Assembly (NCBI GenBank): GCA_022563195.1
Contig: JADFNV010000015.1
Coordinates: 657 to 64,656, forward strand
Origin: Pseudomonadota bacterium
GTDB taxonomy: Bacteria; Pseudomonadota; Gammaproteobacteria; Steroidobacterales; Woeseiaceae
Length of the DNA: 64,000 nt
Direction of reading: 5' to 3'
A program made the translations under genes and the position numbers. Positions 43,594 to 53,837 of the stretch are shown in pieces. The notes beneath the pieces are model-generated. The model was given only the letters and a program-made list of their open reading frames with translations. It was not told where the DNA came from and ran no database searches. Positions within the stretch are counted from its first letter, which is position 1, and each line of letters opens with the position of its first letter.

Positions 43594-45345
43594 TCAATCC
43601 TGTAATCTGACACTGCTGTTCATCACGATTCCCTTGTCGGTGAATCGTATATCGACGGACATTCGATCGTAGATATCGGCGACGGCGAGCATGACGTCCT
43701 GCATTGCCGCCTGGAATTCCGGCGGCATCGGATTATCGTCATCCTGGTCCACTGCGGCCATCGCTTCGCCGATGAATGCGTAATAGCGACCTGCATCCAT
43801 GCTGAAACTAAGGAAAGTACCGTTCTCTTCTGCGTCGGCGGAGAGCATGTCCGCAAGCTCTGCCTCGACACCCTCGCCGATGGATATCGCGAGCGCATCG
43901 TCTGTCAATGCGAGATACATATTGTCCATCATCGCGCCCATTTGCGTCAATTCGAACCGCACCGGTTCGCCATTGGGTTCTATATTCAGGCCCATCAGTT
44001 CAGGGCTCATCATGGCACCCAGCGATACGAGAGCCGCCGCATTATTCATGGCAAGCAGGAATCGCGCATCGATCGAAGTAGGCGGCATCTGTTTGACCAT
44101 ATCCAGCCCTTCTATATTATTTACGACTCCGACGAAGCCCTTGAAATCATAAGCCATCGGTAGCATCGGCTGGTTCAGCGCCATTCGACCGGATGCGACG
44201 CTGTGCTGCAGATCCGCAAACATTTCGCACTCGAACGGCTCAGCCTCTAACGCATCGAGGCGCGCCGCGACGAAGTTGCGCAACGCCTTTACGTTGATAC
44301 TCATGCCGAATGACATCAGACCGCCCTGGTCTTCGCCAAGGCCGGGAACGGCGCTCGGTAGTGTTGCCAGGCCGCTGGCGATGTCATCTCGCATTTCAAT
44401 GACGAGCTGCGAGCTCAATCTCTCTGCCGAAATATCCGTGTAACCCATCACCATGCGCGGTGCGATACCGGCAAGCGATCGGATTTCCGATCGGCAAATG
44501 TCCGACAGCTCCGAGTTATCGTGCTCCATCAACGCGATCAGATCGGCATCGAGGCCGGTCGCATCACTGATGAAGGTGTCGACAATGCGGGCGAAATCGA
44601 CGTAGCCGACAAAGTAGCTGATATAAGCATATTCGTCTGCAATACTTGTTAAGGCACCAGAATCCGCGATGCTTGAATCCGGCAGCGTCAGGCCAAGCAG
44701 CGTGCTCAGCTGCCCGTCGTCGAAATTCGACGGAGCCACTGTGATTACGACCTGGTCGCCCAGCACGGCGACGATGACTTTCACGTCATTATGCTCAAAG
44801 TAGCGAAATGAACTGTTGCCAATCGTGGCCACCGGCATTTTTTGTCCGGCCTTCGTTTCGATACGCGCCAAAGCGGCGTCAAACAGCGCACCATCAGAAA
44901 CGTGCATGCGCAATACCGGCAACAAGCCATGGCCATAAAAGACGGCTGTAGACTCCCGTCCGAATCCCGCCCCTCTCAAGCCCTCGATCGACATCAGCGA
45001 CGACAATTCGGTAACCACGGCAGATGCTGTCTCAAAATCCCCGGCATCGCCCTCCCCCTCGGCAACCTTCGAAGTTGCCATTGCCATCACTTGGCGCAGT
45101 AGTCCCTCGTACGACGCCAATATCCGGTCGAATTTAGGCTCCAGCTTGTCGAGAATGTCATCCGGCAACGGTTCGACACTTGCAAAAACGTATGGCGAAT
45201 CGGCCGGCACGTATCGCAGAATTGAATCGTTGGATGCGAGCAGAGACGATCCGCCGGCGGAATCATCAGACTGATCGCATGCAACCAATGACAGTGCGCC
45301 GACAAGAATAAGGATAATTAATCGCTTGCTATCAAACTTGAACAT
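43594..45345 (-). CDS. Uncharacterised lipoprotein (about 583 aa)
   Basis: Signal peptide with lipobox LSLVAC; long uninterrupted ORF. Confidence 0.8.
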   Translation of the reverse strand: MFKFDSKRLIILILVGALSLVACDQSDDSAGGSSLLASNDSILRYVPADSPYVFASVEPLPDDILDKLEPKFDRILASYEGLLRQVMAMATSKVAEGEGDAGDFETASAVVTELSSLMSIEGLRGAGFGRESTAVFYGHGLLPVLRMHVSDGALFDAALARIETKAGQKMPVATIGNSSFRYFEHNDVKVIVAVLGDQVVITVAPSNFDDGQLSTLLGLTLPDSSIADSGALTSIADEYAYISYFVGYVDFARIVDTFISDATGLDADLIALMEHDNSELSDICRSEIRSLAGIAPRMVMGYTDISAERLSSQLVIEMRDDIASGLATLPSAVPGLGEDQGGLMSFGMSINVKALRNFVAARLDALEAEPFECEMFADLQHSVASGRMALNQPMLPMAYDFKGFVGVVNNIEGLDMVKQMPPTSIDARFLLAMNNAAALVSLGAMMSPELMGLNIEPNGEPVRFELTQMGAMMDNMYLALTDDALAISIGEGVEAELADMLSADAEENGTFLSFSMDAGRYYAFIGEAMAAVDQDDDNPMPPEFQAAMQDVMLAVADIYDRMSVDIRFTDKGIVMNSSVRLQD

Positions 45346-45388
45346 GAGCGTGGCATCCCTCGATGTAGTACCAATTCAACGAAACCAA

Positions 45389-45410
45389 AAATCACGATAC
45401 GTCGTGATTT
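45389..45410. repeat. Inverted repeat AAATCACGA-TACG-TCGTGATTT upstream of the lipoprotein gene
   Basis: Perfect 9-bp arms. Confidence 0.7.
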
Positions 45411-45621
45411 CCGAAATACAGGCGAGTAAAGCAGTATGCCGACGGTCTGATTGTTGTGCATCGGTCGGTGCCGATCGCCGTCGTAGGCGGAGTATACGCA
45501 ATGCGTGCCTCCAATGGCGAGACGCGCATGAGGATAGTTGGACATTCCTGCGCATCGAAGTTCCGTTTTTGTGACACGATCCCGCTTTGCGTGAGCTCGG
45601 TGGCCAACCTAAACTGAATCC

Positions 45622-46110
45622 ATGGAAATTGAAATCTCCCGGGTACTGTCATCTGACCTGGTCGCTATTCTAAGCTTGAACGAATCGGAAGTTCCCGGTT
45701 TGGGTTCCGCTGACCTGGATCTGATGCAGTGGTTTGCCGACAATGCCGCTTATTTTGGAGTGGCAAGACACGAACAACGGCTCGCCGCATTTCTGATCGG
45801 ATTGCGAGCGGGAACCGATTATGCAAGCCCCAACTACCGTTGGTTTTGTGATCGCTATGACGATTTCGCCTACGTGGACAGAGTAGCCGTTGCAAAGGGC
45901 TACCGCCGGCATCGACTCGCATCACGCCTGTACGAGGATTTTGCGGAATCGGTTCCGAAATCGATCGAATTCATGACCTGCGAAGTCAACACGAAGCCGC
46001 CGAATGAAGGGTCGATGCGTTTTCATGCAAAGCTGGGATTTGAGCAAGTTGGTTCGCTCGCCAGCGAAAACAGAAGCAAGCAAGTGGCCATGCTAGTGAG
46101 GAAACTCTGA
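45622..46110 (+). CDS. GNAT-family N-acetyltransferase
   Basis: YVDRVAVAKGYRRHRLASRLYEDF. Confidence 0.85.
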   Translation: MEIEISRVLSSDLVAILSLNESEVPGLGSADLDLMQWFADNAAYFGVARHEQRLAAFLIGLRAGTDYASPNYRWFCDRYDDFAYVDRVAVAKGYRRHRLASRLYEDFAESVPKSIEFMTCEVNTKPPNEGSMRFHAKLGFEQVGSLASENRSKQVAMLVRKL

Positions 46111-46269
46111 CTGTTCGTAATCGCCTTGTGTTGAAGGCCCACGGCGGATTGTAAGCGTCTCGGCACAATCATGCGTGTGAAATCAGAGATTGAATGTTGC
46201 CTCGATTGCAAGCGACCCGCAAGATGCGTCCAATGACAGTCCATAGGTGTCACATTCAGTGACTTACGC

Positions 46270-47274
46270 ATGAAAAATACGGGTGACGCTGCTACCCTGG
46301 CGTACTCGCAGCTGCAACCGGAGCATATCTTCCACGCTCTTGAGAGCCTCTCATTTCGCTGCGATGGGCGGTTTCTGGCGCTAAACAGTTATGAGAACCG
46401 GGTCTACCAGGTGGGTATTGAAGACGATTCGCCGATCGTCGCAAAATTTTATCGGCCAGGGCGATGGAGTGACAATGCCATTCTTGAGGAACATCATTTT
46501 ACGATCCAGCTAGCGGCAGCCGACCTACCCGTGGTTGCGCCGCTGGAAATCTCCGGAACAACCTTGCACATGTCGGGGCCATTCCGGGTCGCTGTCTACC
46601 CCTGCTGCGGTGGCCGATCGCCCGACCTCGATAACTACGAGTTGCTGCGGCAACTGGGTCGCTTCGTTGCACGGATCCATTTGATCGGGGAACTCAGCGA
46701 CTTCGACGACCGGCCAACGATCGACATCGACAGTTATGGCACAGCGTCCTGCGAATACCTGCTCGAACACGATTTTATACCTGCTGAATTGCGCCTGGCG
46801 TACGAAGGCGTTGCGGAAATGGTCCTGGACGGCGTCGAGGCGAGCTACGTTCGAGCCGGATCAAGCGCTTATCTGCGCATACACGCTGATTTTCATCCAG
46901 GCAATGTTCTCGTCACCGAGGACCAGATCCATATTGTCGACCTCGACGACACGAGACATGGGCCAGCGATACAGGATCTTTGGATGTTTTTGTCCGGTGA
47001 CCAGACCGAGCAATCGCCGCAACTTGCCGCTCTCCTCGGTGGTTATGAAGAGTTTCGCCGCTTCGACGCGCGTGAATTGCATCTCGTCGAGGCTTTGCGG
47101 AGCTTGCGGATCATGCATTACGCCGCCTGGATCGCGCGACGCTGGGAGGATCCAGCCTTCAAGATCGCTTTCCCGTGGTTCGATTCACAACGTTATTGGG
47201 ACGATCACGTCCTTGCACTTCGCGAACAGATTGCGCTGATGCAGGAACCACCACTCGTGTGGCTGGGAAACTAG
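46270..47274 (+). CDS. srkA: Stress response kinase A (YihE/RdoA-like)
   Basis: LNSYENRVYQVGIEDDSPIVAKFYRPGRWSD, HADFHPGNVLV. Confidence 0.94.
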   Translation: MKNTGDAATLAYSQLQPEHIFHALESLSFRCDGRFLALNSYENRVYQVGIEDDSPIVAKFYRPGRWSDNAILEEHHFTIQLAAADLPVVAPLEISGTTLHMSGPFRVAVYPCCGGRSPDLDNYELLRQLGRFVARIHLIGELSDFDDRPTIDIDSYGTASCEYLLEHDFIPAELRLAYEGVAEMVLDGVEASYVRAGSSAYLRIHADFHPGNVLVTEDQIHIVDLDDTRHGPAIQDLWMFLSGDQTEQSPQLAALLGGYEEFRRFDARELHLVEALRSLRIMHYAAWIARRWEDPAFKIAFPWFDSQRYWDDHVLALREQIALMQEPPLVWLGN

Positions 47275-47549
47275 GCGCGAGCGCATATTGCGTCACACAG
47301 GTGATCGAGACCTACTTAAGAACTTGGAGTAAGTTGTTGAAACCTTAAAACTTTATATCCGTTAATTGCAGCGTCAATCTACTATCCATATCGATGCAAA
47401 CGGTGGTCCTGATAGGCCCGCTGAGATGCGTCGTGAAGTAGTAGATCGAATTGATCTGTAAGCTCTGCCACACTACAGCGGCTAGTGATTCAATTCGTTT
47501 ATGAATTGCGGAACTCTGCTGCACGCCGCGGCTCTGATTATTTAGGGTC

Positions 47550-48284
47550 TTGAGAACGAGAGACATCGCCGGATATGCCATCTTGATATCTACGACACGC
47601 AAAGCGCTGACGGGGCTACTATTGGTCGCGCTGATCGCCGGCTGCGGCTCAAACGTCACTCTGCAGTTTCCGACGATCCCAAAGCCTTTGATCGACAAAA
47701 TTCCTGTTTCCGTTGGCCTGCGGATGCCTGCAAATTTCGAGAATTACGTGCACAGAGAACAGGTATACGGTCGCGAGGATTGGTCGATTAACCTGGGTAA
47801 TTCGAATGTTGCGCTGTTCACTCAATTATTCGGCTTCATGTTCGAAAAGTTGACGATTCTTCAGGCTGGCGACGATCCGAAATTACTCGATATCGACGCA
47901 CTCATCGAACCCAGCATCGATGCATTTGAATTTTCGGTGCCCAATCAGAGCAAGACAGACTCCTTTGCCGTCTGGATTCGGTACCGAATAAAGATTTACG
48001 ATCGCGAAGGTGCACTGGTCTCGAACTGGCCCGTTAGTGCCTACGGCAAGAGCCAGACCAAATCGATCAGTAATTCGGAGGCCCTGGAAAGAGCAGCCAT
48101 ACTCGCCATGAGGGATGCCGCCGCATTGATAATCATGAAGCTCGACGCGACAACTCTTATCAGCTCGCTCGCAGGACCATCAACGCCTGTCGCCACGCCA
48201 ACCCAAGCGCCGAAAACGGCCGGTTCCGACGAAGAAGAGGCACTAGCCACCGCTGTAGCAGGAGAAGACGATGAGGCCGGGTGA
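47550..48284 (+). CDS. Uncharacterised lipoprotein
   Basis: Hydrophobic N-terminus with lipobox LIAGC; overlaps the next gene. Confidence 0.7.
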   Translation: MRTRDIAGYAILISTTRKALTGLLLVALIAGCGSNVTLQFPTIPKPLIDKIPVSVGLRMPANFENYVHREQVYGREDWSINLGNSNVALFTQLFGFMFEKLTILQAGDDPKLLDIDALIEPSIDAFEFSVPNQSKTDSFAVWIRYRIKIYDREGALVSNWPVSAYGKSQTKSISNSEALERAAILAMRDAAALIIMKLDATTLISSLAGPSTPVATPTQAPKTAGSDEEEALATAVAGEDDEAG

Positions 48285-48948
48285 TCATTCGATAAAACTT
48301 GCAGTCTTTACAATGGTGACGCTGCTAAGCAGCGGATGCATAACATCCAGGGTCGAAGACGCCCGTGAAGGACTCACGGGAATCAATTCAGATGAGGCTG
48401 TCGTCATCATGGCGAAGAGCTATCACCTTGGCAATGAGACAGAAGAAAAGTACATCCGCTGCATCGAGAAGGCACTTGCCAGGGGCTCCAATGGATTAAA
48501 TGTCATTCCGCACCGGGAATTCGTTGATTCACTGTTCCCGTGGTTCGAACCCCGTACCGCCCCTGCGGAGACGAAGAACTTGCCCAAGCTGATGGAACGT
48601 CCTGGCGTCGCGGAGAAAATCGCCGAGCAAGATATTCGTTACATTATCTGGCTTGACGGTGAAACCGAGCGCGTCGCAGGTGGTGGCAGCTTGTCATGCG
48701 CCGCCGGTCCCGGCGGCGCCGGTTGTTTTGGATTCGCCTGGTGGCAAAATGATTCGGACTACAACGCAGCGGTCTGGGATCTGGTCGGCCTGGAGTCGGC
48801 CGGTATCGTGTCCGCAGACGTCACCGGTACCTCGTTCTTGCCAGCCATCATTATTCCAATTCCGCTCATTGCACGGACGCAGTCCAGGGCCTGCAAAAGC
48901 CTTGCCAGTCATTTGCGTGCGTTTATAGTCAACGACGAAACTTCCTGA
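48271..48948 (+). CDS. Uncharacterised lipoprotein
   Basis: Lipobox LLSSGC; ATG lies inside the upstream gene's 3' end. Confidence 0.7.
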   Translation: MRPGDHSIKLAVFTMVTLLSSGCITSRVEDAREGLTGINSDEAVVIMAKSYHLGNETEEKYIRCIEKALARGSNGLNVIPHREFVDSLFPWFEPRTAPAETKNLPKLMERPGVAEKIAEQDIRYIIWLDGETERVAGGGSLSCAAGPGGAGCFGFAWWQNDSDYNAAVWDLVGLESAGIVSADVTGTSFLPAIIIPIPLIARTQSRACKSLASHLRAFIVNDETS

Positions 48949-48962
48949 GCGAGTGTCCTTGG

Positions 48963-49484
48963 CTATCTCGGGCGGCCAGCCCGAATGAGTGCTTTTTTGT
49001 AGTAATCCGATCGTAAACTGCCTATTGATACGACCTTACCTGTCGACGGCGCATGTACGAATCGATCATTGCCGACATACAGGCCGACATGCGACATTTT
49101 GCCGGCGATTCTGAAGAACAGAATATCTCCGACACGCATGTCGTGGCGGCCCACCGGTTTAGCGTCATCCCAAAGCGCCGTTGTTGTTCTCGGCACGGAT
49201 TTTCCCGCGCGCGCGTACGAGTAATGAACGAGCCCACTGCAGTCGAATCCGCCTGGCGCACTGCCGCCGTAACGATAAGGAACGCCGAGTTGCTCCAGAG
49301 CAGTGGCCGCGGCTCGCTCGCCAACCCGCCTGTCGCCACCATTGGTAGTCGCTGTAACAATTCGCCCACCCTCTTTGTGCATTGACGCCGGCATAGTTTG
49401 CTGCGTGGAACACGCCGATGCCATCGACGCAATCAGCACGAGCAGCATCAGTCTGTAAAAATATCCGGCTGTCTGCGATATCAT
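48963..49484 (-). CDS. NlpC/P60-family peptidoglycan hydrolase lipoprotein
   Basis: YRYGGSAPGGFDCSGLVHYSYARAG, GDILFFR..HVGLYVGNDRFVHAP. Confidence 0.92.
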   Translation of the reverse strand: MISQTAGYFYRLMLLVLIASMASACSTQQTMPASMHKEGGRIVTATTNGGDRRVGERAAATALEQLGVPYRYGGSAPGGFDCSGLVHYSYARAGKSVPRTTTALWDDAKPVGRHDMRVGDILFFRIAGKMSHVGLYVGNDRFVHAPSTGKVVSIGSLRSDYYKKALIRAGRPR

Positions 49485-49543
49485 GGGGATAAGAACTCTT
49501 GGACACAGAATAATAAGCGTACGCGATGGAGCCTTGATATCGT

Positions 49544-50866
49544 ATGAACTGCATCTCAGGTTCAAAAACTCGACAGCAAGCATGTATCGGAACCGGGGCA
49601 AAGTGCAAAGGACTGCTGCTGCTGTGTCTCGCATTGTGTACCGCCTGCGGTGCACCCGCATCGGAATCCTCGCATCGAGATAATCCATTGGGTTATCAGA
49701 TCGCCTATACGATCAAACCCAATCCTGTGGACCAGACACTTGATGTCACGCTCAAGCTACGCCAATCCAGATCACTGCTGCGAGAAATGACAATGCGGCC
49801 CGATTCTCGCGTGTCCGAAATCAGGGCCAACGGCGAGCTGGAGATCAATGCAGGCACCGTGCGTTGGCGTCCACCTGTACACGGTGGAACCATCAGCTGG
49901 CGTGTCAAAGTTGAGCACGAGCGAAATAATAACGGTTACGACGCCTGGCTCGGTCCGGACTGGGGATTATTTCGTGCCGAAGACATCATTCCTCGGGTGG
50001 CGACGCGCACACGAAAAGGTGCTCATAGCGATACCCGGTTACTGTTCGAGCTACCGGACCAGTGGTCGGTAGTAACGCAGTACTATGGTAACAATCATCA
50101 ATTTCACGCCAGGAACCCCGAACGGCGATTCGATCAGCCAAGCGGTTGGATCGTTATGGGGAAAATCGGTGTTCGTCGCGAGACCATCGCCGGCACTCGT
50201 GTCGCTGTCGCCGGGCCTGTGGCCAACTCGGTTCGACGGATGGATATGCTGGCGCTACTCAACTGGACACTGCCCGAACTCGGACGCATTCTGCCCGCTC
50301 TGCCCTCACGAATAACCATCGTCAGTGCAGGCGAGCCGATGTGGCGCGGCGGATTATCAGCTCCGCAATCGATGTTCGTTCACGCGGATCGGCCTCTGAT
50401 CAGCGAGAATGCCACCAGCACGGTGCTGCATGAGGTCATGCACCTGGCACTCGCCATCAAGGCCGCGGAGAATTTCGACTGGATCGTTGAAGGCCTGGCC
50501 GAGTATTACTCACTCGAATTATTGCTGCGCAGTAGTACGATATCGCCAACTCGTTACCGGACCGCAAAATCAGATCAGGCCACGTGGGCACAGTCAGTAA
50601 AGGCACTGTGCCGCAGCACATCGACCGGTGCGACAACGGCGTTTGCGGTCACGGTTCTCACAAGCCTCGACCAGGAGATTCGCGACAGCAGCGACGGTAC
50701 CGCCAATTTGGATGACGTAGTACGAAAACTCTGGCAATCGAGCGCACCCGTCGAACTTGTGACACTGATTGAAATCGTCGAGCAACTGACAGGCTCCAGA
50801 CCCGCCGCACTGCGCATCGACAATTTGCCGGGCTGTCATAATATTGTTTCGGATAATTCGGATTAG
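49544..50866 (+). CDS. M1/M61-like gluzincin metallopeptidase lipoprotein
   Basis: HEVMH zinc motif followed by WIVEGLAEYYSLELLLR; lipobox CTAC. Confidence 0.75.
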   Translation: MNCISGSKTRQQACIGTGAKCKGLLLLCLALCTACGAPASESSHRDNPLGYQIAYTIKPNPVDQTLDVTLKLRQSRSLLREMTMRPDSRVSEIRANGELEINAGTVRWRPPVHGGTISWRVKVEHERNNNGYDAWLGPDWGLFRAEDIIPRVATRTRKGAHSDTRLLFELPDQWSVVTQYYGNNHQFHARNPERRFDQPSGWIVMGKIGVRRETIAGTRVAVAGPVANSVRRMDMLALLNWTLPELGRILPALPSRITIVSAGEPMWRGGLSAPQSMFVHADRPLISENATSTVLHEVMHLALAIKAAENFDWIVEGLAEYYSLELLLRSSTISPTRYRTAKSDQATWAQSVKALCRSTSTGATTAFAVTVLTSLDQEIRDSSDGTANLDDVVRKLWQSSAPVELVTLIEIVEQLTGSRPAALRIDNLPGCHNIVSDNSD

Positions 50867-50874
50867 AGCATTCG

Positions 50875-52365
50875 ATGGGCGCACGCCACGATCTCGAAGT
50901 CATATTGCGCTCGCGCACCCCGATCATCGTCATAGAGACTCGGGACGAGGCGCGCATGTTAACAATGCTCCAGTCAATCGCGATTTCAAGTGCAGGCGAG
51001 AATTACTTGCCCCTGTTTCGATGGAGCGTCACCGACGGTCTGCAGCGTCTCGACATCGAACTCCAACCACAGGCATTGAATTCGGACCCGACAACCGTTC
51101 TGAAGCACATTCGTGCCGTCACGAAACCCGGCATATATGTGCTACTGGATTTTCATCCATTTCTCGATGATCCGGTGCATATCCGTCTGATGAAGGACAT
51201 CTGCATCCGCTACGGTAAAATTGCACGACAGATCGTGCTGATGAGTCATAAAGTCAAGTTACCCAGCGAGCTCGAGTCTTTCAGCGCCCGTTTTAAGATG
51301 GCACTGCCCGGGGAAGACGAACGACGCAAGATCATCAGACGCGTCGCTGACGAGTGGGTAAAAGAACATCCTGGCTCACGTGTAAAAGCAGATCGAAAAG
51401 CGCATGAGCTGCTGGTTCGAAATTTGGCCGGGTTGACCTATGGCGATACCGAGCAGTTAGCACGCAACGCCATTTATATTGATGGCGCTATTACCAAGAG
51501 CGACCTGCCTGGTGTCATGCAGGCCAAATACGAGCTTTTGAACCGTGGCGGCGCACTTCATTTTGAATATGACACAACACGATTCCACGATGTTGGTGGT
51601 ATGAAACGATTGAAGACGTGGCTGATGCAGCGAAAGTCCGTGTTTCGCGGCGACGATAGTGCAGCGCATCTCGATTCACCGAAGGGCATCATTCTCATCG
51701 GCATTCAGGGTTGTGGCAAGAGTCTTGCGGCGAAAGCAACGGCGGGAATATTCGGTGTGCCTTTGCTGCGGCTCGATTTCGGTACGATTTATGACAAGTA
51801 CCATGGTGAGACTGAACGAAAATTAAGGGAATCACTCAACACTGCAGATGTCATGTCACCCTGCGTGCTTTGGATCGACGAAATAGAAAAAGGCATTGCC
51901 GGTCGAGGAGGCGAGACCGGCACCACGCAGCGCGTACTTGGTACATTCCTGACATGGATGGCCGAGAAACAAAGCCAGGTCTTCGTCGTTGCAACCGCCA
52001 ATGACATCAGCGCGTTGCCGCCGGAACTGGTTCGCAAGGGTCGATTTGACGAAATATTTTTCGTTGATCTGCCCGACGCCTCTATCCGTGCCTCCATTTT
52101 GGCTATTCACCTGAGCAATCGAGACCAGAAATTGCAAGGCTTTGATATTGACGCCATAGCAAATGCCATGGATGGATTTTCAGGTGCTGAAATCGAGCAA
52201 GCTGTTGTCGCGGCACTGTATGCGGCGCATTCTCAACGACAGACCCTGGAGACTGAGCACATATTAAACGAAGTGCAACAAACGAAACCATTGTCTGTCG
52301 TGATGCAGGAGCGGGTGCTTGCACTGCGCGCATGGGCCGAGGGCCGCACTGTTCCCTGCGACTAA
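50875..52365 (+). CDS. Ycf46-like AAA+ ATPase
   Basis: [15 protein letters not shown] Walker [10 protein letters not shown] Walker B, N-terminal Ycf46-like domain. Confidence 0.85.
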   Translation: MGARHDLEVILRSRTPIIVIETRDEARMLTMLQSIAISSAGENYLPLFRWSVTDGLQRLDIELQPQALNSDPTTVLKHIRAVTKPGIYVLLDFHPFLDDPVHIRLMKDICIRYGKIARQIVLMSHKVKLPSELESFSARFKMALPGEDERRKIIRRVADEWVKEHPGSRVKADRKAHELLVRNLAGLTYGDTEQLARNAIYIDGAITKSDLPGVMQAKYELLNRGGALHFEYDTTRFHDVGGMKRLKTWLMQRKSVFRGDDSAAHLDSPKGIILIGIQGCGKSLAAKATAGIFGVPLLRLDFGTIYDKYHGETERKLRESLNTADVMSPCVLWIDEIEKGIAGRGGETGTTQRVLGTFLTWMAEKQSQVFVVATANDISALPPELVRKGRFDEIFFVDLPDASIRASILAIHLSNRDQKLQGFDIDAIANAMDGFSGAEIEQAVVAALYAAHSQRQTLETEHILNEVQQTKPLSVVMQERVLALRAWAEGRTVPCD

Positions 52366-52460
52366 CATCACGACGTCAGCAAAGACCTCCTGTTCCTCGA
52401 GATTGTGAGCACGGTCACGGACATATCCGGCCGGTCGATTTAGTCTGTCGCACGATCTGC

Positions 52461-52754
52461 ATGGAGCGCAAATCTCAAATGATGTTCAGCGACGTTACAG
52501 CGGCACGAGCCGCCCTGACCGAAATCCAACAAGCCTCCCAAAGTCCCGGTTCAATTCTGTCCCGCAAGATATGGCTTCCCAAAGTATTTTACGACGCCCT
52601 ACCCTGTTTCTACATCGTCGCCGGATTTGCAGCATTACTTGCGACACTTTATGTCAGTGACTGGTATTGGGTACTACCGCATTCCCTCTTGTTTGCGGCT
52701 GCCTGCCTGCACATGGGAGTGCTTATTTCCAGAAGGCGCGATCGGGACCACTGA
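52461..52754 (+). CDS. Small membrane protein, unknown function
   Basis: Two predicted TM segments; ATG start inside the track ORF. Confidence 0.55.
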   Translation: MERKSQMMFSDVTAARAALTEIQQASQSPGSILSRKIWLPKVFYDALPCFYIVAGFAALLATLYVSDWYWVLPHSLLFAAACLHMGVLISRRRDRDH

Positions 52755-52862
52755 AAAGCATATTTTCTGACGATCGCCCCAACTTTGCCGCTCGCGCATC
52801 GAGCTTGATCTTTATTGACCGGTAGGCAACGATATTGTTTCCGCATAGTCGAGACAACAATT

Positions 52863-53156
52863 GTGAACATTGCAGGCAGTCCAGTGAAAAAAATTGCGAT
52901 CAGGGAAACAGCACTGTTTCTTGGTCTGCTTTTCTTTGGCCTTGTCCTGATGCCAATCGCGATCTACCTGGTTGGCCAGAATATATTCGGCGCATATGGC
53001 GGCCATGGATACGGTGACTTTTTTGGAAACTTGAGCGCGAAGATTCGGGCAGGTGAACTCGTTGCCTGGTTTCTGGTTCTCGCGCCCTATCTTGCATGGC
53101 AAACCCTGCGAGTTACGATTCTCAGCTGGCGATACGTGAGGAAGCCAGGACGCTGA
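52863..53156 (+). CDS. Small membrane protein, unknown function (GTG start)
   Basis: Two TM segments, LRVTILSWRYVRKPGR tail. Confidence 0.5.
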   Translation: MNIAGSPVKKIAIRETALFLGLLFFGLVLMPIAIYLVGQNIFGAYGGHGYGDFFGNLSAKIRAGELVAWFLVLAPYLAWQTLRVTILSWRYVRKPGR

Positions 53157-53326
53157 CCAGTACTGCGAGACCCTCCACGCCGGCCATTTTTGTGAACCGC
53201 GTCTCACTTTATCCTGCTGCAACAGCTCGCTTGGCGCGTTTATCCGGAACATATGTCAATACTGGCACCTGTTGCCCCCGGCTGGATTTATAGTTGGCGT
53301 AGCCCTGTCCAGACAGTAACCATTGC

Positions 53327-53728
53327 ATGCGAACCGCGAAGATGAAGCGATTCTTAAACTGGCTGGCGGATAAAATTTCTCCGCCAAAATTATCACCGCG
53401 TGCGAATCCGAGCCAAACGGGTACACACATGCACCAGACTGGTAGCCAGACCAGGCGCAGGCATACCTCTCCCGAACAGGCCGTACCCCAACGTCAACCC
53501 GAATATGTCAATCTTGACCCACAACTCGAATGCCAAATTGAGGACAGCGGGCCGGGCAAGAACGTCCTGATTCGCAATAAATACATCCGCGAAGATACCG
53601 GTACTCACGAGACCTTGACGATCCTGGATGACTCCCTTGTTGATAGCGAAGAAGAAACAGGACTCGACCCCTACAACACCGGTGAGTTCGACCGCGCCAA
53701 GAACTGGGACAAGCGGTTCGGTAAATAG
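53327..53728 (+). CDS. Hypothetical protein
   Basis: 133-aa ORF in a gene-sized gap; acidic C-terminal half. Confidence 0.5.
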   Translation: MRTAKMKRFLNWLADKISPPKLSPRANPSQTGTHMHQTGSQTRRRHTSPEQAVPQRQPEYVNLDPQLECQIEDSGPGKNVLIRNKYIREDTGTHETLTILDDSLVDSEEETGLDPYNTGEFDRAKNWDKRFGK

Positions 53729-53789
53729 GGCGGCCGATACTCTTCCCACTCCAACGCAAAGCGATTGACGGCTGTTTTCACCGTGCCGT

Positions 53790-53816
53790 ACTCCGTCAAG
53801 GTAGTATTGACGGGTT
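53790..53816. repeat. Dispersed hairpin repeat, copy 2
   Basis: TACTCCGTCAA-GGTAGTA-TTGACGGGTT. Confidence 0.75.
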
Positions 53817-53837
53817 CAGCACACCAGGGGATCCAGA

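Noticed and set aside
38860-43600. Possible intact mobile element or defence island after ssrA
   Set aside because: No integrase, transposase, toxin-antitoxin or defence-domain ORF found; only remnants and chromosomal-type genes.
53209-53430. Minus-strand ORF ending QGYANYKSSRGQQVPVLTYVPDKRAKRA
   Set aside because: Overlaps the start of the 53327 ORF and lacks a recognisable domain. It could be a gene fragment, but I cannot support a call.
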